This document shows, in pieces, positions 1-9,785 of a stretch of 64,000 nucleotides of DNA. Position numbers and translations under genes: made by a program. Below the pieces are notes generated by a model. The model did not search any database and was not told the DNA's origin. It saw only the letters and a list, made by a program, of their open reading frames with translations. How positions within the stretch are numbered: the stretch's first letter is position 1; each line of letters starts with the position of its first letter. The stretch comes from an uncultured Nitrospirales bacterium (GTDB lineage Bacteria > Nitrospirota > Nitrospiria > Nitrospirales > UBA8639). The stretch is from NCBI GenBank assembly GCA_958295805.1, contig OY282373.1:2141001-2205000 (forward strand). Reading direction: 5' to 3'.

Positions 1-3000
1 GCGAAGATCGTCGCGGCGTCCGCGGCGTTCTCCGTCCGCCCGGCCTGGATGACGATCATCGCGGTCGGCGGATCCACCGTGTAGGCGCCCGACACAGGCG
101 TCACCGTGATCTTCGTCACCGCACTCGACGGGTGCGAGAGCGTCGCCGTCACCGTCGACACCCCGCCGTTCTCCGAAATCGACGCCGGCGACGCCGACAA
201 CGTCGCCTCCAGCGGGTCGTCGTCGTCGCGCAGCGTCAGGGCCGCGTCCGTCGGATCCGCCACCTCGCCGCCAGCCGCCGAACCCGACACCGTGACCGTC
301 CCGTCCGGCGAATCCACGTTGTTGGCGTTGGCCGTCACCGTCACCGCGCCCGTGCTGGTCAGCGAACCCGCCGCGATGGTCAGCGTCGCCTGGCTCGACA
401 GCGTGAAGTCCCCCGTTGACGCCCACGCCCCCGGCGCCGCCGAGACCGTCACCGTCACCGCCTCGATCGAGGTCCCGGAGAGCGTCGCGCTCACCGTCGC
501 CACCCCGCCGGCCTCCGCAATCGACGCCGGCGAGAGCACCAGCGAGACCGTCGGCGCGCCGTCGTCGTCGCGCAGCGTCAGGGCCGCGTCCGCCGGATCC
601 GCCACCCCGCCGCCAGACGCCGTGCCCGACACCGTGACCGTCTTGTCCGCGGCGTCGGCGTTGTTGTCGTGGGCCGTCACCGTCACCGTGCCCGTGCTGG
701 TCGTCTCCCCCGCCGCGATGGTCAGCGTCGCGCCGATCAGCATGAAGTCCGCGGCGACCGCCGGAGAGACCGGTGCCGCCGAGACCGTAATCGTCACCGC
801 CTCCCGCGCCGGATACGACAGCGCCGCGCTCACCAGCACCACCCCGCCGTTCTCCGAAATCGACGACGACGACAGCACCAGCGACGCCGTCGGCCGCGCG
901 TCGTCGTCCTCCAGCGTCAGGGCCAGGGGGTTCGGGGCCGACGCCCCGTTGCCGCCCGCAACCGCGCCCGACACCGTCACCTGCTTGTCCGGCGTTACCA
1001 CCGCGTTGCCCACCGCGGTCAGCGTCACCACGCCGGTGCTCACCGTCGAACCCGCCGCGATGGTCAGCGTCTCCGCCGCGCTCAGCGTGAAGTCCCTCGC
1101 CGCCGCGCCCGTTCCCGGCGCCGCCGAGACCGTCACCGTCACTGCCTCGCTCGACGCGCCGGAGAGCGTCGCGGTCACCGTCGACACCCCGCCGGATTCG
1201 GAAATCGACGACGGCGCCAGGGCCAGCGACACCGCCGGCGTCGGCTCGTCGTCCACCAGCGTCAGAGTCACGTTCGCCGGGGGCGTCGCCGTGCCGTCCG
1301 GCACCCGGCCCGAGATAATTACCTCCTGGTTCTGCGAATCCACCGAATCGTCCACCCCCGTAATCACGAACGCGCCCGTACTCGCCGTCTCCCCCGCCGT
1401 GATGGTCAGGCTGGTGCCCAACGGCGTCACGCTGTAACCCGGCTGCGCATCGTCGGCGTCCGGCGAGGCCGACAACCTAGTAACCCTCACGTCCGTGGTC
1501 GCCGGCGCGCTCAGCACCACCGACAGCGTCGCCACCCCGCCGTTCTCCGAAATCGACGACGATGACAGCACCAGCGACACCGCGGGCAAGCCGCTGGGCA
1601 AGACGTCGTCGTCGCGGATCGCCAACGTCGCGTCCGGCGGGTTCGCGACCCCCAGGCCCCCCGACGCGGAACCCGACACCGCCACCTGCTTGTCCGGCGA
1701 ATTCACATTGTTGTCGTTCGCCGTGATCGTCACCGCGCCCGCGCTCTCCGTCCGCCCCGCCGCGATGGTCAGCGTCGTGCCCGTCCGCGTGAAGTAGCCC
1801 GGAATCGCCGGGGCCACCGCCGCCGCCGTCACGGTAATCGTCACCGGCTCGCTCGACGTGTGCGAGAGCGTCGCCGTCACCGTTGACACCCCGCCGTTCT
1901 CCGAGATGGACGCCGGCATCAGGGCCAGGGCCGCGGTGGGCGTCGCGTCGTCGTCGGCAATGGCGAGCGTCGCCCCGGTCACCGCGGAGACGCCCTGGCG
2001 GTTTGACGCCATGCCCGAGACCGCCACCGTTTTGTCCGGCGAATCCACGGCGTTGCCGCGGGCCGTGATGGTCACCGCGCCCGTGCTCTCCGTCCGCCCC
2101 GCCGGAACGGTCAGCGCCGTCCCCGTCTGCGTGAAGTCGCCCCGAATCGCCGGGGCCACCGCCGCGGCCGAGACCGTGATCGTCGTCGGCGCGCCCGACG
2201 GGTGGCTCAGGACCGCGGTGACCGTCGCGACCCCGCCCGATTCCGAAATCGAGGACGGCGACAGCACCAGCGTCGGGGCCGGCGGTTCGTCGTCGTCGCG
2301 GAGCGTCAGCGTCGCGGCGGGCGGTGCCCGCACGTCGCCGCTCGCCGCCGCCGAGACTGTTACCCGCTTGTCCGGCGTATCGACCACGTTGTCCACCCCC
2401 GTGATCGTCACGATCCCGGTGCTGGCCGTCTCATCCTTCGCGAAGGTGAGCGTCGTCGCCGCGGACAGCGCGAAGTCGCCCTCCAGCGCCGGAGGCGCCA
2501 CCGACACCGCCACCGTGAGCGTCGCCGCCGAGAACGCCCCCTTGTCCAGCGTCGCCGTCACGACCGAGACCCCGGCGCTCTCCCAGACCGACGACGGAGA
2601 CAGCGAAAGCGTCGCCTTGGGCAGCGCGGTGACGGGCACCCACTCGGCGTTGAGGTACTGCACGTTGGCACCGCCGGTCCCTATCGTAAAGACGATGACG
2701 ACGCCGTCGTTGTCGATCATCGCCTGCGTGAGCGCGATCGTCGTGGGCCGGCTGTTGTCGGTGAGTTTCGTGCAGTCGTCGCTGCTCGGCCCGGGGACGC
2801 TGCCGGAGCCCGAAGTCTGACCGACCGTCTTGGTGGCGCACGCCCAGACATCGGTAACGTTTGGGCTGTAGGTTCCCGTCATCGCGATCGGTTGCGAAGC
2901 CGTCTTGCCGAGCAGCGACGCCGTGGTGACGTCCCAATCGGGCCCAGGCAGGCCGCTGTTCGTCCAGCGCGTCCCGCCGCTCGGCAGGGAGCCGTCATTG

Positions 3001-6000
3001 TCGGTAATGGTCAGCGTCAGGCCCATCGGGGGCGACACGCCGTTGCCGCCCGACGCCGCGCCCGAGACCGTCACCGTCTTGTCCGGCGCCTGGACGTCGT
3101 TGTTCACCGCCGTGAGCGTCACCGTCCCCGTGCTCGCGGTCGAATTCGCGGCGATGGTCAGCGTCTTGTTCGTGCTCAGCGCGTAGTCGGCCACGACCGC
3201 GCCCGACAACGGCGCCGCGGACACCGTGACCATCACCGCTTCGCTGGATGCGCCGGAGAGCGCCGCGGTCACCGTGGTCACGCCGCTGCCCTCGGAAATC
3301 GACGATGACGACAGGGCCAGCGTCACCGTCGGCAACGCCTCGTCGTCAATGATGGTCAGCGTCACGTCCGCCGGATCCTCCACCATGCGCCCGCCCGCGG
3401 CCGTTCCCGACACCGTCACCGCCTTGTTCGGCGCGGACACGTCGTTGTCATTGGCCGTGACGGTCACGGTTCCCGAACTCGTCGTCGCCCCCGCCGCAAT
3501 GGTCAGCGTCGTCCCCGTCCGCGTGAAGTCCCCCGACACCGCCGGAGCCACCTCCGTTGCCGACACCGTCACCGTCACCGCTTCGCTGGACGGGTGCGAA
3601 AGCTCCGCGGTTACCGCCGCCGCGTTGTTCGCCCCGCTTTCGTCGACCGACGCCCGCGACAGCGACAGCGACAGCGTCGGCAGCACGTCGTCGTCCTTCA
3701 GCGTCAGTGTGGTCTCCGCCAGGGCCGTCAGGCCGTTGCCGCCGGCCGCAATCGCCGCGACCGTCACCGACTTGTCCGGCGAATCCGTGTCGTTGCCGTT
3801 CGCGGTCACCGTCACGGTCCCCGAACTCGTCGTCGCCCCCGCCGCGATGGTGAGCCTCCTCCCCGTCTGCGTGAAGTCGTCCATCGTCGCGGGCGACACC
3901 GGCGTCGTCGACACCGTCACCGTCGTCGGCGTGCTCGACGCACCTGACAACGCCGCCGTCACCGTCGAAACCCCGCCGGTCTCCGAAACCGCCGCCGCCG
4001 ACAGGACCAGCGAAAGCGTCGGCGCCGTTTCATTGTCCGTCAGCATCAGCGCCGCCCCGGTCACCGTCACGGTCTCCGCATTCGCCGCGGCCTGGGCGTT
4101 CGCGGCCGTGCCCGTCACCGTCGTCGAACGCCCGCCGCTGCCTTCGTACACGACGTTGTCCACCGCCGTGACCAACGCCGTGTCCGAGGCGTTCGCCGTC
4201 TCGCCCGCCGCGATCTCGATGGTCGCGTCCGACCCCACCGTGTAGAAGCCCAATTCCGGCATCACCGTCACCGTCGTCGCCGCGCTCGACGGATGCGACA
4301 GCGTCGCCGTCACCGTCGTGACGTTGCCCGAACCGCTCTCGTCGATGGTTGAGGCCGACAGCGACAGCGTCACCCCCGGCGCGTCGTCGTCGTCCTCAAC
4401 GGTGAACGTCAGGCTGGTCGGGTCCGCCACCCCGCGCCCGCCGGTGGCCACGCCCGACACCGTCGCCGCCTTGTCCGGCGCATCGGTCGCGTTATCGACC
4501 GCCGTGATCGTCACCGCGCCCGCGCTCGTCGTCGAACCCGCGGCGATGGTCAGCATCGTGTTCGCGCTCAGGCTGAAATCGCCGGCCACCGCCGGAAGCG
4601 TCGGCGACAGCATCACCGCGACCTCCACCGCCTCGCCCGACGGGTGATTGAGCGCCGCGGTCACCGTCGTGACGTTGCCCGACCCGCTCTCGTCGATGGT
4701 CAAGGCCGACAGCAACAGCGTCAGCGTCGGCAGCGCGTCGTCATCGACGATGGTCAGCGTCGCGTCCGACGGGGACTCGGCCCCGTTGCCCCCCGACGCC
4801 GCGCCCGAGACCGCCACCCGCTTGTCCGCCGAATCCGTCGTGTCCGGCTCTGCCGTCACCGTGACCGCGCCGGTGCTCGTCGTGTTCCCCGCCTCGATGG
4901 TCAGCGTCGTGCCCGTCAACGTGAAATCCCTTCCCGCGCCCGGCGAGGCCGACACCGTGATCGTGGTCGCCTCGCTGGAGACGCCGGAGAGCGTCGCCGT
5001 TACCGTCGATACCCCGCTCGCCTCCGCGATCGACGCCGGCGAGAGCGCGAGCCGCGTCGTGGGTGTCGCCTCGTCGTCGGCCAGCGTCAGCGTCAGGCTC
5101 GTCGGGGCGGCGATCCCGTTGCCCCCCGACGCCGTGCCCGAGACCGTCACCCGTTTGTGCGGCGAATCCACGGCGTTGTCGTTGGCCGTGATCGTGACCG
5201 TGCCGGTGCTTGTCATGGCGTTCGCCGCGATGGTCAGCGTCGTCGCCGTGCTCAGATCGAAATCGCCGGCCACCGCGCCCGACGCCGCCACCGCCGCCGC
5301 CGACACCGTGACCATCACCGCTTGGCTCGACGTGCCGTTCAGCGCCGCCGTCACCGTCGCCACGCCGCCATCCTCCGAGACCGACGACGAGGACAGCACC
5401 AGCGACACCGTCGGCGGGCCGTCGTCGTCGCGGATCGTCAGGATCGCGTCCGGCGGGTCCGCCGCCCCAAGCCCGAGGGGGCCCGACGCCGAACCCGAGA
5501 CGGTCACGCTCTTGTCCGCCGAGTCGGTCGTGTTGCCGACGGCCGTCACCGTCACGGTGCCCGCGCTCGTCGTCTGCCCGGCCGCGATGGTCAGCGTGTT
5601 CGCCGCGCTCAGCTCGAAATCGCCCTCCACCGCCTCGGTTCCCTGCGGCGCCGCCGACACCGTCACCGTCACCGCGTTGGCCGAGGGGTTGGAGAGCGTC
5701 GCCGTCACCGTCGTGACGCCGCCGCTCTCCGAGATCGAGGCCGGCATCAGGGCCAGGGCCGAGCTCGGCTGCGCGTCGTCGTCGGCGATGGTCAGGGTCA
5801 GGGTCAGGGGCGCCGTCACTAGACTGTGCCCGCCGGCCACCGTCCCGCTCACCGTCGCGGTCTTGGCCGCTGAGTCGATGGCGTCGTCCACCGCGGTGAG
5901 CGTCACCGTGCCCGTGCTCGCCGTCGCCCCCGCCGCAATGGTCAGGGTCTTGGCCGCGCTCAGGCTATAGCCGCCGTCCTCGGCAAGGGCCGCGTACACC

Positions 6001-6165
6001 GGCGTCGCCGAGACCGTCACCACGATCGCCTCGCCCGAGGTCCCGCCGCTCAGGCTTGCCGTCACCGTGGTCGCATTGCCCGTCCCGCTCTCGTTGATCG
6101 TGTCGGGATTCCCCGGGTCCGGGTCCGACAGGGCCAGCGCCAGCGTCGGCGTCGGGTCGTCGTCC
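1..6165 (-). repeat. Coding tandem array of about 17 units of ~112 codons
   Basis: Within the giant gene, units of about 336-345 bp recur. Each encodes SxSxSSISExGGVxTVTATLS, a hydrophobic TLTIAAG strand, an AVTVTAxxNxxDSPDKxVTVSG segment and an acidic DDD linker. Units differ from each other, so the array is old or diversifying. It is interrupted once, at about 2640-2995, by a module without the repeat motif. Confidence 0.85.
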
Positions 6166-8060
6166 GTGATCGTGCCCACGCCGGTGGCGGCGCTCCCCAG
6201 TATTGCGCCGGAGGGGTTGCTCAGCGCGATCCTCACCGTCTCGTCCGGTTCGTCCAGCGCGTCTCCCGTCACCGTCACCTCGAAGGTCTGGCTCGTCTCC
6301 GACGCGGCGAAGGTCAGCGTCCCGCCCGTGATGGCCGTGTAGTCGGTCCCGGAGGTCGCGGTGCCCGGGTCCGCGGCCGCGGCGTAGGCCACCGTCACTT
6401 GCCGTCCCGGCACCCGGTGCAGGGTCACGTCGTATTCCAGGGTCGCCGTCGCGCCCGCCGCGCCTTCCGTCGCACTCGGCGAGGAGATGGAGACCGTGAT
6501 CTCCTCGATCTCGATGGAGAAGGTCAACCTCCCACTGTCGCCGTCCGCGTCCGTCGCCACCATCGTGTAGTTCGTCGCCCCTTGCACCCCGGTGGGCGTG
6601 CCGGAAATGGTTCGCGTCGCCGCGGCGAAGCTCAGGCCGGCCGGCAGGCTTCCCTCGATGGTATAGGTCACGCCGCCGTCGCCGCCCGTCGCCGCCGGCA
6701 GCACCTGCGACACCGCGTTGCCCCTCACCCAGCTATAGGCCGGGGTCGAGCCGAAGGTCGGCACGGTCTGCTGCCCGCGCACCTGATGGTTCGCGTCGTC
6801 CAGCGTCGACGCGAAGTCCAGGGTCACGTAGTCGGAAAGAGTGTCGACGGGTCCGCGGCGCCACTGGAGACTGCGGTGCTGCCTGCCGGCGCCCATCGGA
6901 TTCGTCGGGAAGGAGATGCCGTCGCGGTCCCAGTCGCTCGCCTGCACCGCGTAGCTGAAATCGAGCGTTCTGCTCCTATCGGTATGGTCGGGATCGCATA
7001 CCCGGGGGCTGTTGCTCCCGATCCGGATGGTCAGGCACGCATTGCTCCTCTTGACAGAGATGAGGTCGTGCGTGAAGCTCACCCTCACCTTGATGTTGTC
7101 GTTGGGCCCAAAATCCCCGGTCTTGCCGTAGGTCTTGTCCGCCCCCGGGTCCGACCTGATCTCGATCTTCTCGATCCCCGCGCCGACCTTCACCTCCAGG
7201 GTGAAGGCCAGATCGGCCGTGCGGCTGAACCCGTCCGTCGCCCGCAGCGTGTAGTCGGTCCGCGTCAACGCGCTGGGAGAGATCGCCGGGGCCGTCGTGA
7301 TCGTCGCCGTAGACGGGTCCAGCGAAAAGTCGCTCGGCAGGGCCGGCGTTACCGAATAGGTGAGGTTGTACACGGCGGCCGCGTTGTTCACCGCCGGCAG
7401 CCGGTAGTTCACCGACGCGCCCACGTAGAAGAGGACGGCCGGGCCCGTCACCCCGGAGAAACTCGGCGCCGGCGTGTCCACCTTGTCGCCGGACTGGTCG
7501 CTCATCGCGGGGTGGTTTTTGCTGACGTCATCGAAGTTTGTCACGCCGCCCCCCCTCGGGCGGGAAATCCCGACATTGAGGGCGCCGCCGGTCAGCGCGT
7601 TCGCCGCCACGCTCACCCCGTCGGTGTCGCGGTCCCCCTTTTGCACCGTGTAGCGGAACTCCAGCCTGGGGGGATCCCTGAGGTCGTTCCTTGTGACTTC
7701 CCCGGTCACCGTCTTGACGGTGCCGCCGACGTTGAGTTTCAGCACAGGGTTGGCCATGCTGCGGATGAAGAGCGCCCCCAGCGAGGTCACGGGCCGCACT
7801 CGCACCACGATTTCCTCGCCGGGCATGTAGGTGTCCCCCGACGCCGGGGTGGAGGTGATGTCCGGCGACTGCAAGTAGGTCGGTTGCGCCGCGGCCGGCG
7901 CCGCGGGGAGGGCCGACAGGAAGGCGATGCCCAGGAAGGCCGCGGCGAACGGCAGCCCGGCGGCCGCGCGCCGGCCTCTACCGGCCACGGCCTTCACGGC
8001 ACTGATGCTTCTGCTTTTAGCGAAGCGCGGGGCCGCCTTTGCCATGCTTGCCACTTTCAT
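1..8060 (-). CDS. Giant secreted Calx-beta/Ig-like repeat protein (adhesin-like), 3' end beyond window
   Basis: One minus-strand frame stays open from ATG 8060 to the left edge, at least 2,686 codons; no stop is reached. The N-terminus has a basic stretch, a hydrophobic segment and an Ala-rich end (PAAPAAAQ), read as a signal peptide. Then come a non-repeat region, an Ig-like segment, a putative-Ig (He_PIG-like) domain with LPAGLSF and ISGTPTG at about 6600-6780, a Calx-beta-like domain (SGTDYTAITGGTLTF, TITDDD) at about 6150-6480, and about 17 repeats of roughly 112 residues (SISENGGVSTVTATLS, TLTIAAG, TLRDDD). Such proteins are usually surface or secreted and bind Ca2+ or other surfaces; adhesion here is inference. 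In-frame ATG 8102 and 8045 are alternative starts; no good ribosome site is seen. The gene is clearly richer in G+C than the rest of the window. An anchor or sorting signal would lie outside. Confidence 0.88.
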   Translation of the reverse strand, partial: MKVASMAKAAPRFAKSRSISAVKAVAGRGRRAAAGLPFAAAFLGIAFLSALPAAPAAAQPTYLQSPDITSTPASGDTYMPGEEIVVRVRPVTSLGALFIRSMANPVLKLNVGGTVKTVTGEVTRNDLRDPPRLEFRYTVQKGDRDTDGVSVAANALTGGALNVGISRPRGGGVTNFDDVSKNHPAMSDQSGDKVDTPAPSFSGVTGPAVLFYVGASVNYRLPAVNNAAAVYNLTYSVTPALPSDFSLDPSTATITTAPAISPSALTRTDYTLRATDGFSRTADLAFTLEVKVGAGIEKIEIRSDPGADKTYGKTGDFGPNDNIKVRVSFTHDLISVKRSNACLTIRIGSNSPRVCDPDHTDRSRTLDFSYAVQASDWDRDGISFPTNPMGAGRQHRSLQWRRGPVDTLSDYVTLDFASTLDDANHQVRGQQTVPTFGSTPAYSWVRGNAVSQVLPAATGGDGGVTYTIEGSLPAGLSFAAATRTISGTPTGVQGATNYTMVATDADGDSGRLTFSIEIEEITVSISSPSATEGAAGATATLEYDVTLHRVPGRQVTVAYAAAADPGTATSGTDYTAITGGTLTFAASETSQTFEVTVTGDALDEPDETVRIALSNPSGAILGSAATGVGTITDDDPTPTLALALSDPDPGNPDTINESGTGNATTVTASLSGGTSGEAIVVTVSATPVYAALAEDGGYSLSAAKTLTIAAGATASTGTVTLTAVDDAIDSAAKTATVSGTVAGGHSLVTAPLTLTLTIADDDAQPSSALALMPASISESGGVTTVTATLSNPSANAVTVTVSAAPQGTEAVEGDFELSAANTLTIAAGQTTSAGTVTVTAVGNTTDSADKSVTVSGSASGPLGLGAADPPDAILTIRDDDGPPTVSLVLSSSSVSEDGGVATVTAALNGTSSQAVMVTVSAAAVAASGAVAGDFDLSTATTLTIAANAMTSTGTVTITANDNAVDSPHKRVTVSGTASGGNGIAAPTSLTLTLADDEATPTTRLALSPASIAEASGVSTVTATLSGVSSEATTITVSASPGAGRDFTLTGTTLTIEAGNTTSTGAVTVTAEPDTTDSADKRVAVSGAASGGNGAESPSDATLTIVDDDALPTLTLLLSALTIDESGSGNVTTVTAALNHPSGEAVEVAVMLSPTLPAVAGDFSLSANTMLTIAAGSTTSAGAVTITAVDNATDAPDKAATVSGVATGGRGVADPTSLTFTVEDDDDAPGVTLSLSASTIDESGSGNVTTVTATLSHPSSAATTVTVMPELGFYTVGSDATIEIAAGETANASDTALVTAVDNVVYEGSGGRSTTVTGTAANAQAAANAETVTVTGAALMLTDNETAPTLSLVLSAAAVSETGGVSTVTAALSGASSTPTTVTVSTTPVSPATMDDFTQTGRRLTIAAGATTSSGTVTVTANGNDTDSPDKSVTVAAIAAGGNGLTALAETTLTLKDDDVLPTLSLSLSRASVDESGANNAAAVTAELSHPSSEAVTVTVSATEVAPAVSGDFTRTGTTLTIAAGATTSSGTVTVTANDNDVSAPNKAVTVSGTAAGGRMVEDPADVTLTIIDDEALPTVTLALSSSSISEGSGVTTVTAALSGASSEAVMVTVSAAPLSGAVVADYALSTNKTLTIAANSTASTGTVTLTAVNNDVQAPDKTVTVSGAASGGNGVSPPMGLTLTITDNDGSLPSGGTRWTNSGLPGPDWDVTTASLLGKTASQPIAMTGTYSPNVTDVWACATKTVGQTSGSGSVPGPSSDDCTKLTDNSRPTTIALTQAMIDNDGVVIVFTIGTGGANVQYLNAEWVPVTALPKATLSLSPSSVWESAGVSVVTATLDKGAFSAATLTVAVSVAPPALEGDFALSAATTLTFAKDETASTGIVTITGVDNVVDTPDKRVTVSAAASGDVRAPPAATLTLRDDDEPPAPTLVLSPSSISESGGVATVTAVLSHPSGAPTTITVSAAAVAPAIRGDFTQTGTALTVPAGRTESTGAVTITARGNAVDSPDKTVAVSGMASNRQGVSAVTGATLAIADDDATPTAALALMPASISENGGVSTVTATLSHTSSEPVTITVTAAAVAPAIPGYFTRTGTTLTIAAGRTESAGAVTITANDNNVNSPDKQVAVSGSASGGLGVANPPDATLAIRDDDVLPSGLPAVSLVLSSSSISENGGVATLSVVLSAPATTDVRVTRLSASPDADDAQPGYSVTPLGTSLTITAGETASTGAFVITGVDDSVDSQNQEVIISGRVPDGTATPPANVTLTLVDDEPTPAVSLALAPSSISESGGVSTVTATLSGASSEAVTVTVSAAPGTGAAARDFTLSAAETLTIAAGSTVSTGVVTLTAVGNAVVTPDKQVTVSGAVAGGNGASAPNPLALTLEDDDARPTASLVLSSSSISENGGVVLVSAALSYPAREAVTITVSAAPVSPAVAADFMLIGATLTIAAGETTSTGTVTVTAHDNNADAADKTVTVSGTASGGGVADPADAALTLRDDDGAPTVSLVLSPASIAEAGGVATVSATLSGTSIEAVTVTVSAAPGAWASTGDFTLSSQATLTIAAGSLTSTGAVTVTANANNVDSPDGTVTVSGSAAGGEVADPTDAALTLRDDDDPLEATLSASPASISENGGVSTVTATLSHPSSAVTKITVTPVSGAYTVDPPTAMIVIQAGRTENAADAATIF

Positions 8061-8403
8061 CGCGACGACCGTCAGGAACCTCTGCTCAGTTGGGAATTTC
8101 ATAGCGTGGGAAGCGCGACCGGCGGCATGAGATGCCGCCCTACGACTTTCCTCGCGACAACCGTCAGGAACCTCTGCTCAGTTGGGAATTTCATAGCGTG
8201 GGAAGCGCGACCGGCGGCATGAGATGCCGCCCTACGACTTTCATCGCGACGACCGTCAGGAACCTCTGGTCAGTTGGGATTTTCATAGCGCGACCGGCGG
8301 CATGAGATGCCGCCCTACGACTTTCATCGCGACGACCGTCAGGAACCTCTGCTCAGTTGGGAATTTCATAGCGCGACCGGCGGCATGAGATGCCGCCCTA
8401 CGA
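8053..8403. repeat. Four-copy tandem repeat (periods 92, 92, 83 bp) spanning the giant gene's start
   Basis: Units begin at 8053, 8145, 8237 and 8320 and are nearly identical; the last two lack a 9-bp segment. Each contains the palindrome GGCGGCATGAGATGCCGCC followed by CTACG. Read on the minus strand, the units carry the sequence around the gene's ATG, so the units at 8237 and 8320 also present an ATG AAA GTC; in the 8145 unit that ATG is mutated. A regulatory role is not shown. Confidence 0.9.
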
Positions 8404-8406
8404 CGT

Positions 8407-8486
8407 GGGACGCCCGCACGCGGAAGGACCGGGACCGACGTGGCCCCGTGCCGTTTGGATAATCGGGACGCCCGCACGCGGAGGGA
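8407..8486. repeat. Direct repeat of 22 bp, two copies
   Basis: A G+C-rich segment at 8407-8428 recurs at 8465-8486 (GGGACGCCCGCACGCGG core, small differences after it). It lies in the gap between the tandem repeat and hflK. The rest of the 8487-8735 gap is A+T-richer and holds only hflK's leader, including two copies of GTTGAAATTGC just before the gene. Confidence 0.6.
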
Positions 8487-8735
8487 TACCCGAGGTCAAT
8501 CTCCACGAACTCCCACATCGCCGGAGAATCACATTTTTTGTATTCTCTCAGAATTCTTATGCAATTCTCTAGGAAAACGTCATTATTTTCAATGCTTTTC
8601 TGTCAAAAAAGACGGGTGAGACCTGGGGCGCTTGCCTCCGTCGGAGTTTTCTGTTACCGTGGGCGACGTTGCTTTGTTCACGCATTCTTCCTCGTCGTTG
8701 AAATTGCCCTGTTGAAATTGCGAAGGTGAACCATC

Positions 8736-9785
8736 ATGGCTTGGGAACCAAAAGATCCGTGGGGACAATCCGGGGGAGCCGACCCGTTGGATGACGTCCT
8801 GAAAAAAGCGCAACAACAATGGCACCGGATGAAACCCGCCCGCGGGATGAAGACCATTGTCCTGCTGGTCGCGGCCGTGCTGGTGCTCTCCCAATCCATC
8901 TTTAAGGTCGAACCCGATGAAGAAGGGCTCGTCAAGCGATTCGGCGACGTGGTGCGAACGGTCGGCCCCGGGCCGCACGTCAAGGTGCCGTTTCTTGAAA
9001 CCGTGGTCACGCCCAAGGTGGAAAAACTTCACCGGTTGGAGGTGGGCTTCCGCACCAACCTGCGCGGCCGCACTCAGATCGTCCCGCAGGAAGCCCTCAT
9101 GCTGACCGGGGACATGAACATTCTTTCCGTGGAATTCATCGTTCAATACAAAATCAGCAACGCCAAGGATTATCTGTTCAACGTGGCCGACGTCGAAGAA
9201 ACCATCCGAAAATCCGCGGAGGCCGCGATGCGGGAAGTCATCGGCAAGAATAAAATCGACGAGGCGCTGACCGTCGGCAAAGCCGGCATCCAACAGTCCA
9301 CGCAAGAATTACTCCAGACGATCGTGGATCAGTATCGCGGCGGTGCCCAGATTGCGACCGTGCAGTTGCTGGACGTCAATCCTCCTCAAAAAGTGGCCAA
9401 ATTTTTCAAGGACGTGGCGAGTGCCAAGGAGGAACGGGAGCAACTCATCAATCAGGCCCACGGCTATCGGAACGACATCATTCCTAAAGCCAAAGGACAG
9501 GCCGCTCAGGACATCAATGAAGCGAAGGGCTACTCCCAGTCGAGAATCGCTCGGGCCCAGGGTGAAGCGAATCACTTTTTGCAGACGCTGGAAGAGTATA
9601 AAAAAGGCAAGGACGTCATCGGTAAACGGGTGTACATCGAAACCATGGAGCACGTCCTCTCCAACGTGGACAAGATTATTCTGGATTCCAAAGCCGCGGG
9701 GAACGTGTTGCCGTACCTCCCGTTGGAACGAATGCGGAAACTCCCGACCACGCCTCAGACTTCTTCTCCGGGGGGATCTCAATGA
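8736..9785 (+). CDS. hflK: HflK, membrane band-7/SPFH protein
   Basis: HflK and HflC form a membrane complex that surrounds and modulates the FtsH protease in the inner membrane. The 349-residue product has a Gly/Asp-rich N-terminus (PKDPWGQSGGADPLDD), one membrane segment at about residues 41-58, then the SPFH domain (VEPDEEGLVKRFGDVVRTV, GPGPHVKVPF) and a long Ala/Glu/Lys-rich helical region. The start follows GAAGGTG. It overlaps hflC by 4 bp (ATGA), so the two are translationally coupled. Confidence 0.95.
   Translation: MAWEPKDPWGQSGGADPLDDVLKKAQQQWHRMKPARGMKTIVLLVAAVLVLSQSIFKVEPDEEGLVKRFGDVVRTVGPGPHVKVPFLETVVTPKVEKLHRLEVGFRTNLRGRTQIVPQEALMLTGDMNILSVEFIVQYKISNAKDYLFNVADVEETIRKSAEAAMREVIGKNKIDEALTVGKAGIQQSTQELLQTIVDQYRGGAQIATVQLLDVNPPQKVAKFFKDVASAKEEREQLINQAHGYRNDIIPKAKGQAAQDINEAKGYSQSRIARAQGEANHFLQTLEEYKKGKDVIGKRVYIETMEHVLSNVDKIILDSKAAGNVLPYLPLERMRKLPTTPQTSSPGGSQ

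Noticed and set aside
2431-2937. 168-residue minus-strand frame inside the giant gene
   Set aside because: In another frame and without homology; the main frame runs through it.
106-6342. Many plus-strand frames with VTVTAS, SSSSS and DDD-rich or Arg-rich products
   Set aside because: They are reverse readings of the minus-strand repeat gene, with low-complexity composition and no domain.
6399-8222. 607-residue plus-strand frame
   Set aside because: Arg/His-rich, no recognisable fold, opposite the N-terminal part of the giant gene.
8053-8403. CRISPR-like array
   Set aside because: Units are contiguous and similar over their whole length with no unique spacers, and there are no cas genes.
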